Positions 8,713-16,420 of a DNA stretch of 64,000 nt are shown in pieces. Location of the stretch: contig FOCD01000003.1 in assembly GCA_900110015.1 (NCBI GenBank), positions 248,001 through 312,000 of the forward strand. The letters are read 5' to 3'. The notes beneath the pieces were generated by a model. The model was not told the origin of the DNA and made no database searches. It saw only the letters and a program-made list of their open reading frames with translations. The position numbers were made by a program, and so were the translations under genes. This stretch comes from Terribacillus saccharophilus. GTDB lineage: Bacteria; Bacillota; Bacilli; Bacillales; Amphibacillaceae. The first letter of the stretch is position 1. Each line of letters starts with the position of its first letter.

Positions 8713-8726
8713 TTTATTCACAATTC

Positions 8727-10055
8727 TTAAGCTTCCAGCATCGGAAGCTGTTTTTGTTCCAGGATGCGCAGTTCAATCATAAGTATCTGATGGTTATCCA
8801 TTTCGATAACCTCCCACTCATTTCCTGCTACATCCACCACAGTCGTTTGAGAATCTACTTCATCGTTCTTAACAAAAATCCAGCCTCCGATTGTATCGAC
8901 ATCTTCCCGATTGTCGAACACAGAACCAAATTGATCCTCCAGATCATCCAGCAGTACACGACCGTTGATATGATACGTACGATCGGACACTTCCTGAATA
9001 TCCGGCACTTCATCTTCATCGAATTCGTCATGGATCTCGCCGACGATCTCTTCTAGAATGTCCTCCATCGTCAGAATACCTGCGGTTCCGCCGTATTCAT
9101 CCACTACGAGTGCAATATGCACGCGTTCAGTCTGCATCTTCAAAAGAGCATCCTGCAACGACGTTCCTTCATGGATAAGCGGCAGCTCATGGATGAAGTT
9201 AGGCAGGCTTTGTCTTCTGCCGGCTGCAAAATCCGTAAGCATTTCCTTCACATTGACGAAACCGATGATATGGTCTTTATCTCCATCCTCCGTCACAAGA
9301 TAACGTGTGAACTGATGTTCATCGATGATCTCGATTACTTCTGCAGCTGTCATGGATTTCTCCAAGGTGACCACTTGTGTCCGCGGCACCATGATATCCT
9401 TCGCCACACGCTCGTCGAATGTGAAAATATTTTCCATATAACTAAGTTCTGTTTTGTTGATTTCACCACTTTGATAGCTTTGCGTCATGATGATACGCAG
9501 TTCCTCTTCCGAGTGTGCTGATTCATGAGCCGCCGGCTTCACACCGAACAACTTCAGAAATACACGAGCAGAACCATTCAGCAAATAGATGAACGGAGCC
9601 ATTAGCTTACCAAACCAATATAACGGCGGACCTAGAATTAACGTCAATTGCTCCGTATACTGGATTGCTAGTGTCTTCGGCGCCAATTCACCAATTACAA
9701 CGTGCAAGAAAGTGACCGACGCAAAAGCAATGGCGTAGGAAAGTAAAGTAGAAACAGATTCAGACAATCCAAAATCATTGAACAGCGGGTGCAAGATTTT
9801 CTCTACTGTAGGTTCGCCTAATGCACCTAGCACAAGCGCCGTTACAGTAATACCCAGCTGGCAGGCTGATAAGTAATAATCAAGATTATTCACTAGCTTA
9901 CTAACAATGATTGCCCGTTTGTTACCTTCCGCAACAAGCTGGTCGATCCGGGACATACGCACCTTCACAACTGAAAACTCTGCACCTACGAAAAAGGCTG
10001 TAAAAATGATGAATAACACTACTAAACTTAAATTAATGACTATTGATGGGTCCAA
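8727..10055 (-). CDS. CNNM/CorC (HlyC) family membrane protein with CBS domains
   Basis: A 442-residue protein with the family order: a DUF21 membrane domain (about 1-190, with the early EFSVVKVRMSRID segment), a CBS-domain pair (about 205-335, MVPRTQVVTLEKS to MEDILEEIVGEI) and a C-terminal CorC_HlyC domain (about 350-430). Bacillus relatives such as MpfA act in Mg2+ efflux. It starts at a TTG (10053-10055) after GAAGGGA; no in-frame ATG lies nearby. The upstream Spo0M-like gene and Mn2+ riboswitch share its direction, suggesting a role in divalent-metal export under high Mn2+. That role is inferred from context. Confidence 0.9.
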   Translation of the reverse strand: MDPSIVINLSLVVLFIIFTAFFVGAEFSVVKVRMSRIDQLVAEGNKRAIIVSKLVNNLDYYLSACQLGITVTALVLGALGEPTVEKILHPLFNDFGLSESVSTLLSYAIAFASVTFLHVVIGELAPKTLAIQYTEQLTLILGPPLYWFGKLMAPFIYLLNGSARVFLKLFGVKPAAHESAHSEEELRIIMTQSYQSGEINKTELSYMENIFTFDERVAKDIMVPRTQVVTLEKSMTAAEVIEIIDEHQFTRYLVTEDGDKDHIIGFVNVKEMLTDFAAGRRQSLPNFIHELPLIHEGTSLQDALLKMQTERVHIALVVDEYGGTAGILTMEDILEEIVGEIHDEFDEDEVPDIQEVSDRTYHINGRVLLDDLEDQFGSVFDNREDVDTIGGWIFVKNDEVDSQTTVVDVAGNEWEVIEMDNHQILMIELRILEQKQLPMLEA

Positions 10056-10061
10056 TTAATT

Positions 10062-10080
10062 CCCTTCGTTAATTGAAGGG
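10062..10080 (-). promoter_or_regulatory. Hairpin enclosing the ribosome binding site of the CNNM-type gene
   Basis: CCCTTC and GAAGGG flank a 7-base loop. On the transcript the second arm contains the AAGGG ribosome binding site of the TTG-started CNNM-type gene, so the folded hairpin would hide it. The stem is only six base pairs; translational control is speculative. Confidence 0.4.
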
Positions 10081-10107
10081 ACTCACCTCGCTTATTTGTT
10101 TGATAGT

Positions 10108-10209
10108 TTACAAGCAGATTAATAAAATAGCTGCGACACCTCGACGAGGAGCAGCGCCAGCAAAACTTCTGTTATATAAGGTTGTTATCTTCAGCAAAGC
10201 CTTCCCAAT
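10108..10209 (-). other. Possible 33-codon leader or small-protein ORF
   Basis: A very strong GGAGGAG site (10221-10215) stands alone between the Spo0M-like and CNNM-type genes. Five bases later an ATT codon opens a 33-codon frame ending at TAA (10108-10110), with a hydrophobic C-terminus (GVAAILLICL). A TTG occurs at codon 5 of the same frame. ATT starts are rare, so this could be a fortuitous frame. The frame also covers a CCTC/GAGG hairpin at 10139-10149. Confidence 0.25.
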
Positions 10210-10233
10210 GCAATCTCCTCCTTCTTATAGCGT

Positions 10234-10623
10234 CTAAGCTAATATCTGTACTTGCCTATCATCTTTCGCACATTTTTCATTGGCGAACACGAGCTTTGTC
10301 TGCAGCTCATAGACCAATGTACCGGAGCTTGGTTCCAATTCCTCTGGCAAACGGAATGTGAACGGCTTCTTCATTTGTTCATTTGATTTCAATTGCTTGG
10401 TCATAAAAATGCTTAATACATTCTTTATATTCACTATTTTATCGTTTGCGCTGTTTTTTATAACCAAATCGCAATCCAATCTGTTTAAATTCTGGTCCTT
10501 CCAGCCTCCGAGAAGCTGAAAATGACCCTCGATTTTTTCGCCTGCATGATAGCTTGCCTGATTCAGTTCGAGCTTGATGGATGGTGCCCTGAGCTGCATC
10601 AGTTCTAAGCATTTCTTCAACAC
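10234..10623 (-). CDS. Spo0M-like (arrestin-fold) protein, short form
   Basis: A 129-residue protein resembling one half of sporulation-control protein Spo0M, which normally has about 250 residues in two arrestin-like lobes. The visible pattern is SIKLELNQASYHAGEKIEGHFQLLGG followed by alternating beta strands and PFTFRLPEELEPSSGTLVYELQTKL. It starts at a GTG (10621-10623) ten bases after GGAGG. Its leader contains a yybP-ykoY riboswitch and terminator, so its expression should respond to Mn2+. Its role beside a CNNM-type transporter is unknown; an adaptor function in membrane-protein trafficking would fit the fold but is speculative. Confidence 0.7.
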   Translation of the reverse strand: MLKKCLELMQLRAPSIKLELNQASYHAGEKIEGHFQLLGGWKDQNLNRLDCDLVIKNSANDKIVNIKNVLSIFMTKQLKSNEQMKKPFTFRLPEELEPSSGTLVYELQTKLVFANEKCAKDDRQVQILA

Positions 10624-10652
10624 GGAATTATTTCCTCCATTTGTGTGTTCTA

Positions 10653-10684
10653 AACGAAAAGGACCCCCACAGTGTGAAGGTCCT
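10653..10684 (-). terminator. Riboswitch-controlled terminator
   Basis: On the minus strand AGGACC and GGTCCT close a stem around a 13-base loop, followed by TTTTCGTTT. An upstream GGTGAAG (10704-10698) can pair with CTTCAC inside the terminator's 5' arm, giving an exclusive antiterminator. This links metal binding by the aptamer to transcription of the Spo0M-like gene. Confidence 0.8.
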
Positions 10685-10709
10685 GTCTGTAATCAGTCTT
10701 CACCAAATT

Positions 10710-10805
10710 GGCAAAGGTCTGGCAAACAACTTAACGTTGTCAGTTAAACCGGCGATAGCAAGCTATCACGTGTTGTCGACTTAACTGGAAGCTACTCCCC
10801 TTTGG
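10710..10805 (-). ncRNA. yybP-ykoY (Mn2+) riboswitch aptamer
   Basis: On the minus strand the RNA begins CCAAAGGGGAGTAGC and ends GCCAGACCTTTGCC, the two conserved boundaries of the yybP-ykoY family, with CAAAGG/CCTTTG forming P1. Between them GTCGACAACACGTGA and GCCGGTTTAACTGACA line up with the conserved internal loops of the characterised Lactococcus yybP aptamer. The family binds Mn2+ and turns on Mn2+ export or tolerance genes. A sigma-A promoter lies just upstream and a terminator just downstream, so the element is complete. Confidence 0.92.
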
Positions 10806-10840
10806 AGCAATCACAATCCTATTCTATTAATCTGCAATAT

Positions 10841-10869
10841 AGCATACACGATTGTTTGTTCTCTGTCAA
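10841..10869 (-). promoter_or_regulatory. Sigma-A promoter for the Mn2+ riboswitch transcript
   Basis: TTGACA (10869-10864), a 17-base spacer and TATGCT (10846-10841) on the minus strand form a near-consensus promoter. Transcription would start about 30 bases before the conserved riboswitch boundary. Confidence 0.88.
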
Positions 10870-10880
10870 TATACCCCAAA

Positions 10881-11423
10881 TCACATGCGGTTGAGCGGAT
10901 ACGTAGCAGAAGCAAAGTAACGATCATGAAGGACATTGTGGTGATGACGTTCATGGCCAAGCATTATATACGCCAGCGATCGTACAGAAGTGACATGACC
11001 GTTTGCCATACCCTGTCTGACCCAATCCTGATCGTGCAGTGATTCCAGCAGAGCGATCGTGGACGCACGCACTGCCTTATATTGCGCCAGAAGGCTCGCT
11101 ACTGTCATCTCCGTGAATTTCGCTTGCAGCACATAGGAATCTTCATGAAAACCTGGCAGCGGCGTCACATCTCCGCGGGCAATGGTAAGCAATCGATAAG
11201 ACATAATCCTTTCTGTGTCTGTAAGGTGGCCGATCACTTCCTTGATCGTCCATTTTTCAGTGTCGTAAGCGAATCGGGCTTGCTCGTCAGTCAGGCCTTG
11301 CAGAAGATTGGATGTTTGCCTTTCCTGTTCCTTAAACAGAGCTACTATATTTCCCTCAGGCACAAGTTTCATGTAATCTTGGAAATAAGCAGGATATTCT
11401 GTCGTACTAGGTCTCTCTTGCAT
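10881..11423 (-). CDS. DinB family protein (DinB_2)
   Basis: A 180-residue four-helix-bundle protein of the DinB/YfiT superfamily. The three metal-binding histidines can be placed in KEVIGHLTDTE, in the central region and in LGHERHHHNVLHDRY near the C-terminus. Relatives are metal-dependent enzymes, including bacillithiol or mycothiol transferases, but many have no known substrate. The ATG follows AAAAAAGGTGATTAC. No obvious terminator separates it from the next promoter. Its specific reaction is unknown. Confidence 0.88.
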   Translation of the reverse strand: MQERPSTTEYPAYFQDYMKLVPEGNIVALFKEQERQTSNLLQGLTDEQARFAYDTEKWTIKEVIGHLTDTERIMSYRLLTIARGDVTPLPGFHEDSYVLQAKFTEMTVASLLAQYKAVRASTIALLESLHDQDWVRQGMANGHVTSVRSLAYIMLGHERHHHNVLHDRYFASATYPLNRM

Positions 11424-11678
11424 GTAATCACCTTTTTTCTTTATATGATTTCGATTAGGTTAGGAAAAGTAGAGCTTTATAGATTGACGATATAGTTATT
11501 TTCCCTAAAGGTAAAGGAAACAGTCCCTGTTAGGATGAAAATAGCCAGAAAGCAGGAAAAGCAGCGCCCGGAATTACGGAGGATGGACTAGCTTATTTAC
11601 TATTTTATGCACCTACTTCCGTGTTCGTGCGTATGATAACTGTACAAGCCCTTGTTCCAAAGAAAAGGAGTGCTGGAA

Positions 11679-12317
11679 ATGGCTGATTTTGAGCAGATCG
11701 TTGAGCAGATTCACATGTCTGGTTCTGATACAATGCCCCATTTAACAGCGTACCCTTCCTCTCTCGTTTTGATCGGGACTGGCAGGAGCGCATTTGCATT
11801 CCGCCTTACGGAAACTTCTAAAGTAATGAAGGTATTTTTTCCTGCCTTCCGTCACATTGCAGCGGAAGAAGCTGAAATCTATAAAACACTTGAAAGCAAT
11901 CACTTCTTCCCGGCTCTTCATGCGGCCGGAAACGGTTATCTAGTAATGGATTATATCCCCGGCCATACACTGTACGATTGCCTCCGCGCGGGGATTCCCA
12001 TAACAGATCATCATATAGCCGACATTGATAATGCCTTGGCGGGCGCAGCAGCAGAAGGATTGAATCCATCCGACATTCATCTGCGGAACATCTTAATCAC
12101 ACCAAATGGAGACATCCGATTAATCGATCCTGCCAGGTTCCGTCAGCAAAAGCATTGCACACAATGGGAAGATCTTCACCGTGCCTATGAAAAATTCTAC
12201 AAGAAAAAACTTTTCCCGAAAAAGGTTCCCGGCTTTTTGCTGGAACTGATTGCCTACCTGTACAAAAGACGAAAATCCTTCACCATCCATGCACCATCTA
12301 ATAAAGCCATTCATTAA
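11679..12317 (+). CDS. Protein kinase-like protein, short
   Basis: A 212-residue protein with a minimal kinase fold: a glycine-loop-like GTGRSAFAF near residue 40, a lysine strand VMKVFFP, a hinge VMDYIPGHTLYD, a catalytic-loop-like SDIHLRNILI (Asp and Asn retained) and LIDPARF in place of DFG. This resembles the small YrzF-type kinases of Bacillus. The longer in-frame start at 11652 is rejected because AAGGAG lies eight bases before the ATG at 11679. A hypothetical gene follows after 13 bases in the same direction, so they are probably co-transcribed. Substrate unknown. Confidence 0.72.
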   Translation: MADFEQIVEQIHMSGSDTMPHLTAYPSSLVLIGTGRSAFAFRLTETSKVMKVFFPAFRHIAAEEAEIYKTLESNHFFPALHAAGNGYLVMDYIPGHTLYDCLRAGIPITDHHIADIDNALAGAAAEGLNPSDIHLRNILITPNGDIRLIDPARFRQQKHCTQWEDLHRAYEKFYKKKLFPKKVPGFLLELIAYLYKRRKSFTIHAPSNKAIH

Positions 12318-12330
12318 AGGAGAATTGAAC

Positions 12331-12741
12331 ATGACAATCACCATTTCTCAAGCAGAAGCCTACCAAATCGAACGTATTGCCCATAGCGGTCTTGGAAGAG
12401 AACAAACCGCAAAGCTAATAGAGGCAGGTGAATGGAGTACAATTCAGGACAGCTACCCAAAAGCCGATCCAGAAATGCTCCAGTCGCAAAAAAGCAAACT
12501 TACATCCGCTTTGAAAGATGGCTACACCATTTCCTTCCCTACCTTCAATGGTGTACGGAACCTTTTGTACTTGCGCTTCGGTTTAGAGGAGGATAAGGAT
12601 TACGTTGTAGATAACAAGTCAGTACAGAGCTTGAACACAGATGAACCTACAGCTGCCATTTTACGCACGATGTTTGAGCCATTATGGAAAGTGGAAGCAA
12701 ACAGCGGAAAATTGTCTATCATCCACATCAGCAAGCTATAA
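12331..12741 (+). CDS. Hypothetical protein downstream of the kinase-like gene
   Basis: A 136-residue soluble protein that I do not recognise. It starts at an ATG seven bases after AAAGGAGAA, is preceded by the kinase-like gene with a 13-base gap, and is followed directly by a strong bidirectional terminator, so the two genes form a small operon. The sequence is mixed alpha/beta with no signal peptide, membrane segment or metal-binding cluster. The N-terminal third (SQAEAYQIERIAHSGLGREQ) is helical. Substrate or partner of the kinase-like protein is a possibility suggested only by position. Confidence 0.7.
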   Translation: MTITISQAEAYQIERIAHSGLGREQTAKLIEAGEWSTIQDSYPKADPEMLQSQKSKLTSALKDGYTISFPTFNGVRNLLYLRFGLEEDKDYVVDNKSVQSLNTDEPTAAILRTMFEPLWKVEANSGKLSIIHISKL

Positions 12742-12743
12742 AA

Positions 12744-12776
12744 AAACTGCCGACGCACAAATGCGTCGGCAGTTTC
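12744..12776. terminator. Bidirectional terminator between the kinase operon and HU gene
   Basis: A 12-bp perfect stem ACTGCCGACGCA / TGCGTCGGCAGT with a 4-base loop, preceded by an A-run and followed by TTTC. It serves the plus-strand pair and the minus-strand HU gene. Confidence 0.92.
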
Positions 12777-12797
12777 TATTCCGCGAAGGAATCTTTC

Positions 12798-13070
12798 TTA
12801 TTTTACAGCTTCTTTGAAATCTTTACCCGCTTTGAAAGCTGGCGCTTTGGAAGCAGGGATTGTGATTTCTTCACCTGTCTGTGGGTTACGGCCAGTACGT
12901 GCTGCACGCTCTCTCACTTCAAAAGTACCGAAGCCTACAAGCTGTACTTTTTCTTCTTTAGCAAGTGTTTCAGAGATTGTTTCAAGTAGTGCATCAACTG
13001 CTTTGCTTGCATCTTTTTTAGATAGTTCTGCTTGTTGTGCTACTGCTTCTACTAGTTCTGCTTTGTTCAT
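12798..13070 (-). CDS. hup: HU family DNA-binding protein
   Basis: A 90-residue histone-like HU protein, the standard length. It shows [12 protein letters not shown], the [24 protein letters not shown] arm region and the ending [24 protein letters not shown] tail that intercalates and bends DNA. It acts as a homodimer that compacts the nucleoid. The start is the ATG at 13070, six bases after GAGGTG; a start three codons earlier would lie against the ribosome site. It is a stand-alone gene ended by the 12744-12776 terminator. Confidence 0.97.
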   Translation of the reverse strand: MNKAELVEAVAQQAELSKKDASKAVDALLETISETLAKEEKVQLVGFGTFEVRERAARTGRNPQTGEEITIPASKAPAFKAGKDFKEAVK

Positions 13071-13312
13071 GAAAAACACCTCATTTGATAAATTTATACA
13101 TAACCTTCACCTGATGTAAAAGCTGTATGTTTTAGATTAATGTGCAGGAACATAGATGTTCCCGTATTTCCTTATTATAGCATGCATCCCTGTGTTCATG
13201 GCTATTAATCTGCATTCTTAACATTGCTGCAACAGCATTTTCACAGGTTTTCCATTTAAAAGATAAGAACTGGATGATACAGTTATTCCCATTAAACAGA
13301 ATTGTAACCCTA

Positions 13313-14782
13313 TCAACTTGTTGTGTGCAAAGATTTTACATGCTCTTTCACTTTCTGGATATTCGCCATCTTATTATCCCAGCACTTCTGACTAAGGTCG
13401 ACAGGATATTCCTCAGGCGCTTTCGGACGTTTATACTCATCCCATAGCAGAGATAGATTATCTTTCGCATAAGCCTTGATATCTTCAATAGCTGGCAGTT
13501 CGTATACAAGCTCGCCGTCCTGGAATATTGTCTGATGCAAATCAACTGCATCGTAATTCGTCACAAACTTGCTCACATACGTATGGACAGGATGGAACAT
13601 CTTCAGATGATCTTCTTCCTGCGGATTTTCATCCTCCATGGCGATGTAGTCGCCTTCGGATTTTTTATTGATCCGATTGACGATTCGGTATACCTTCTTC
13701 AAGCCTGGCGTCGATACCTTCTCGGGATTGGCACTGATTTTGATCGTATCCTGCATAGCACCATCATCCTCGATGCTCACCAGTTTATATACCGCACCCA
13801 AGGCAGGCTGATCATAAGCAGTAATCAGCTTCGTACCTATACCCCAGATATCGATTTTAGCTCCTTGTGACTTCAAGCTTTGAATCGTTTCTTCGTCCAA
13901 ATCATTCGATGCGGATATCTTAGTATCAGTAAATCCGGCATCATCCAATGCTTTCCGAGCCTTTTTGGATAAGTAAGCCAAGTCTCCGCTATCAAGTCTG
14001 ATTGCAGTGAACTTAATCTTATCACCCTGTTCCTTTGCAACACGGATAGCATTCGGTACACCAGAACGAAGCGTATCGTATGTGTCGACAAGGAATGTGC
14101 AATTTGTATGTCGCTCTGCATACTTAGTGAATGCAGTATATTCATCACGGTAAGCCTGAATCATTGAATGTGCCAATGTCCCTGCTACCGGAATGCCGAA
14201 TTTCTTGCCGGCACGAACATTCGAAGTAGCCTCAAAACCGCCGATATAGGCTGCTCGCGTACCCCAGACCGCCGCATCCAACTCATGCGCACGACGGCTG
14301 CCCATCTCCAGTGCAATCTCATCGCCAAGCAGGAGCTTGATTCTGGATGCCTTTGTCGCAATCAGCGTCTGGTAATTGACGATATTCAAAATTGCCGTTT
14401 CTACCAGCTGCGCTTCAGCCAGCGGTGCCTCGACCCGCATAAGCGGTTCATTGCTGAAGACAAGCTCTCCCTCAACAACAGAGTACACAGTTCCTGTAAA
14501 GCGCAAATCCTTCAGATAAGCTAGGAAGTCTTCCCCGTAGCCAAGCTCATCCTTTAAGTACGCCAAATCACTCTCTGTGAAACGGAATTGCTGTAAATAT
14601 TCTATAACACGTTCCAATCCTGCAAATATGGCAAAGCCATTACCGAACGGCAGCTTGCGGAATGAAACCTCGAACACTGCCTTTCTTTCATGGACCCCAT
14701 CGCTCCAATACGTCTCCGCCATATTGATTTGATAAAGATCTGTATGTAAAGCCAGTCCATCATCTGGATATTGCGAACTCAT
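13313..14782 (-). CDS. pncB: Nicotinate phosphoribosyltransferase
   Basis: A 489-residue enzyme that joins nicotinate and PRPP (with ATP) to make nicotinate mononucleotide in the NAD salvage pathway (EC 6.3.4.21). Recognisable blocks are LHTDLYQINMAETYW at the N-terminus, EMGSRRAHELDAAVWGTRAAYIGG in the middle and RLDSGDLAYLSKKARK near residue 260. Length is normal for the Gram-positive form. The start is the ATG at 14782, eight bases after GGAGG, not the in-frame ATG five codons upstream. It stands alone on the minus strand, with an upstream -10-like TACAAT near 14880. Confidence 0.95.
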   Translation of the reverse strand: MSSQYPDDGLALHTDLYQINMAETYWSDGVHERKAVFEVSFRKLPFGNGFAIFAGLERVIEYLQQFRFTESDLAYLKDELGYGEDFLAYLKDLRFTGTVYSVVEGELVFSNEPLMRVEAPLAEAQLVETAILNIVNYQTLIATKASRIKLLLGDEIALEMGSRRAHELDAAVWGTRAAYIGGFEATSNVRAGKKFGIPVAGTLAHSMIQAYRDEYTAFTKYAERHTNCTFLVDTYDTLRSGVPNAIRVAKEQGDKIKFTAIRLDSGDLAYLSKKARKALDDAGFTDTKISASNDLDEETIQSLKSQGAKIDIWGIGTKLITAYDQPALGAVYKLVSIEDDGAMQDTIKISANPEKVSTPGLKKVYRIVNRINKKSEGDYIAMEDENPQEEDHLKMFHPVHTYVSKFVTNYDAVDLHQTIFQDGELVYELPAIEDIKAYAKDNLSLLWDEYKRPKAPEEYPVDLSQKCWDNKMANIQKVKEHVKSLHTTS

Positions 14783-14907
14783 GCTTGAAACCTCCACTAA
14801 TCAGCCCGTTCTCTGACAGCTGTTTTCCCGTATCCGTTTACATAAGGCAACGGGTATCTTATTTGTTCCATCTATTGTACCGCAAAAATGGTAAAAAACA
14901 TAAAAAA

Positions 14908-14943
14908 AACGCCGAAAAACATCAAGAGATGCTTTCGGCGGTT
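14908..14943. terminator. Terminator after the YolD-like gene
   Basis: CGCCGAAA / TTTCGGCG stem with a 15-base loop, followed on the minus strand by GTTTTTTTTA. It ends the small 14946-15128 gene and separates it from pncB. Confidence 0.85.
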
Positions 14944-14945
14944 TG

Positions 14946-15128
14946 TTAATGTATATGCTTAATACCCGCGATATGGATTATCATTCGTTTCTTTTCAGCA
15001 TTTTCCAGGCAAAGCGTTTGGTCCAAGAGATTCAGATTATGATATCTTCCGGTAAAGGTATGCAGCATGCCGTTCTCATAATAAGAGATCGTCATATCAC
15101 CTGTTTCCTTAAGCGCTTTCAAGATCAT
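14946..15128 (-). CDS. YolD-like small protein
   Basis: A 60-residue protein with the YolD-type pattern: a short strand-rich domain GDMTISYYENGMLHTFTGRYHNLN, a LDQT turn and a closing IIHIAGIKHI strand. YolD-like proteins occur in Bacillus, often beside Y-family polymerases, but this copy stands alone and its role is unknown. The ATG at 15128 follows AGGAG by nine bases; the longer frame to 15215 lacks a ribosome site and would include the cre-like sequence. Confidence 0.65.
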   Translation of the reverse strand: MILKALKETGDMTISYYENGMLHTFTGRYHNLNLLDQTLCLENAEKKRMIIHIAGIKHIH

Positions 15129-15184
15129 TCTCAGCCTCTCCTTTCTGTATACCCTCCACTTTATATTGTTAGTATACGCTATAA

Positions 15185-15198
15185 AGTAACCGCTTACA
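15185..15198 (-). promoter_or_regulatory. cre-like site upstream of the YolD-like gene
   Basis: Minus-strand TGTAAGCGGTTACT fits the relaxed CcpA consensus TGNAANCGNWNNCW at every position. It lies 57 bases before the YolD-like start. Function is inferred. Confidence 0.4.
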
Positions 15199-15280
15199 CA
15201 TAACAGTGTGACCAATTTGTGAAGTTTTATACATAAAGAAAGGTATCTTTCAATTTCTATTTTACAAGGAAAGATTTCTT

Positions 15281-16420
15281 TTAGAATGCCCAGGAAATTT
15301 GCATCGTTTTACATATATTGTAGACAGTTTGTTCAATATTTGTTTCCCCATTAATCAGCGCCTCTGACAAGTCCATCACTCCCGGCATGATACTGAACAC
15401 AGCATCTATCCCATGGTCATACACTGCCTCGCTTCCTTCACCTACATTTCCGGCGATAGCAATGACCGGAACTCCAAATTGTTTTGCTGTTCTCGCTACT
15501 CCGATTGGTGTCTTTCCATAAATCGTCTGGCCATCAATCTTTCCTTCGCCTGTAATAACCAAATCTGCGTCCTTAATATGATCAGCCAACCCCGCTGCTT
15601 CTTTGACTATGGTGATACCGCTCTTTAGTTCTGCGGGCAGGAAAGCCACTAACCCTGCTCCTAATCCGCCTGCAGCTCCTGCACCTGGCAGTTGCTTAAT
15701 TGATTTCCCGATAGTCTGTTCTACTTTCTCAGCGTAATGTGTGAGTATCTCGTCTAATTGAATGACCATTTCGTCATCCGCACCTTTTTGCGGACCGAAC
15801 ACATAAGATGCACCATTCTCCCCAGTCAGCGGGTTCTCCACATCGCAGGCTACCTCCACTTGGACATGCTGCCAGCGCGGATCTACTCCTTCTGCTTTTA
15901 CTTCGGAGAGTTTCTTCAAAGCTAGCGCACCATCTTTCAGGAGCTGGCCATTTGCATCGAAGAATTCAACTCCTAGAGCAGCAGCCATACCTGCGCCGCC
16001 ATCATTCGTTGCGCTGCCGCCAAGGCCGATGATGACATGCTCTGCTCCTGCATCTAATGCGGCCTGCATCAATTCGCCTGTTCCACGCGTTGTAGCCCGA
16101 AGCGGATCCCGCTGATCACGCGGGACAAGATGGAGACCCGATGCCTCAGCCATTTCAATAACAGCCGTTTTTCCGTCACCAAGCATACCAAATACTGCAG
16201 TCACTTTATTCCCAAGTGGTCCTGTCACTTCACGTGTATGCAGCTTGCCGCCCGTTGCGTCGACCAGCGATTGCACAGTCCCTTCACCGCCATCTGCCAT
16301 TGGTACCTTCACAACTTCCGCGTTCGGAATCGCCCGTTTGATTCCCTGTTCACATGCAGACGCGGCTTCCAAGGCTGTCATACTCTCCTTAAAGGAGTCA
16401 GGAGCTACGACAATCTTCAT
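15281..16420 (-). CDS. glxK: Glycerate kinase (class II)
   Basis: A 379-residue kinase that phosphorylates D-glycerate for entry to glycolysis. The N-terminus KIVVAPDSFKESMTALEAA, the ADGGEGTVQSLVDATGG block near residue 50 and the GLGGSATNDGGAGMAAALG motif near residue 130 define the GarK/GlxK family. Full length. Its ATG overlaps the stop of the upstream DUF3219-like gene (ATGA), so the two are translationally coupled. Which glycerate source feeds it cannot be told from the neighbours. Confidence 0.95.
   Translation of the reverse strand: MKIVVAPDSFKESMTALEAASACEQGIKRAIPNAEVVKVPMADGGEGTVQSLVDATGGKLHTREVTGPLGNKVTAVFGMLGDGKTAVIEMAEASGLHLVPRDQRDPLRATTRGTGELMQAALDAGAEHVIIGLGGSATNDGGAGMAAALGVEFFDANGQLLKDGALALKKLSEVKAEGVDPRWQHVQVEVACDVENPLTGENGASYVFGPQKGADDEMVIQLDEILTHYAEKVEQTIGKSIKQLPGAGAAGGLGAGLVAFLPAELKSGITIVKEAAGLADHIKDADLVITGEGKIDGQTIYGKTPIGVARTAKQFGVPVIAIAGNVGEGSEAVYDHGIDAVFSIMPGVMDLSEALINGETNIEQTVYNICKTMQISWAF

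Noticed and set aside
10056..10233. M-box (Mg2+) riboswitch in the leader of the CNNM-type gene
   Set aside because: The conserved M-box blocks are absent; the metal riboswitch of this unit is the yybP-ykoY element further upstream.
11605..11799. Minus-strand 64-codon frame overlapping the kinase-like gene
   Set aside because: Lies antisense to the well-supported gene at 11679 with no ribosome site.
14783..14900. cre-like TGTAAACGGATACG in the pncB leader
   Set aside because: It matches only the relaxed consensus with a final mismatch and has no clear relation to a promoter; NAD salvage is not an expected CcpA target.
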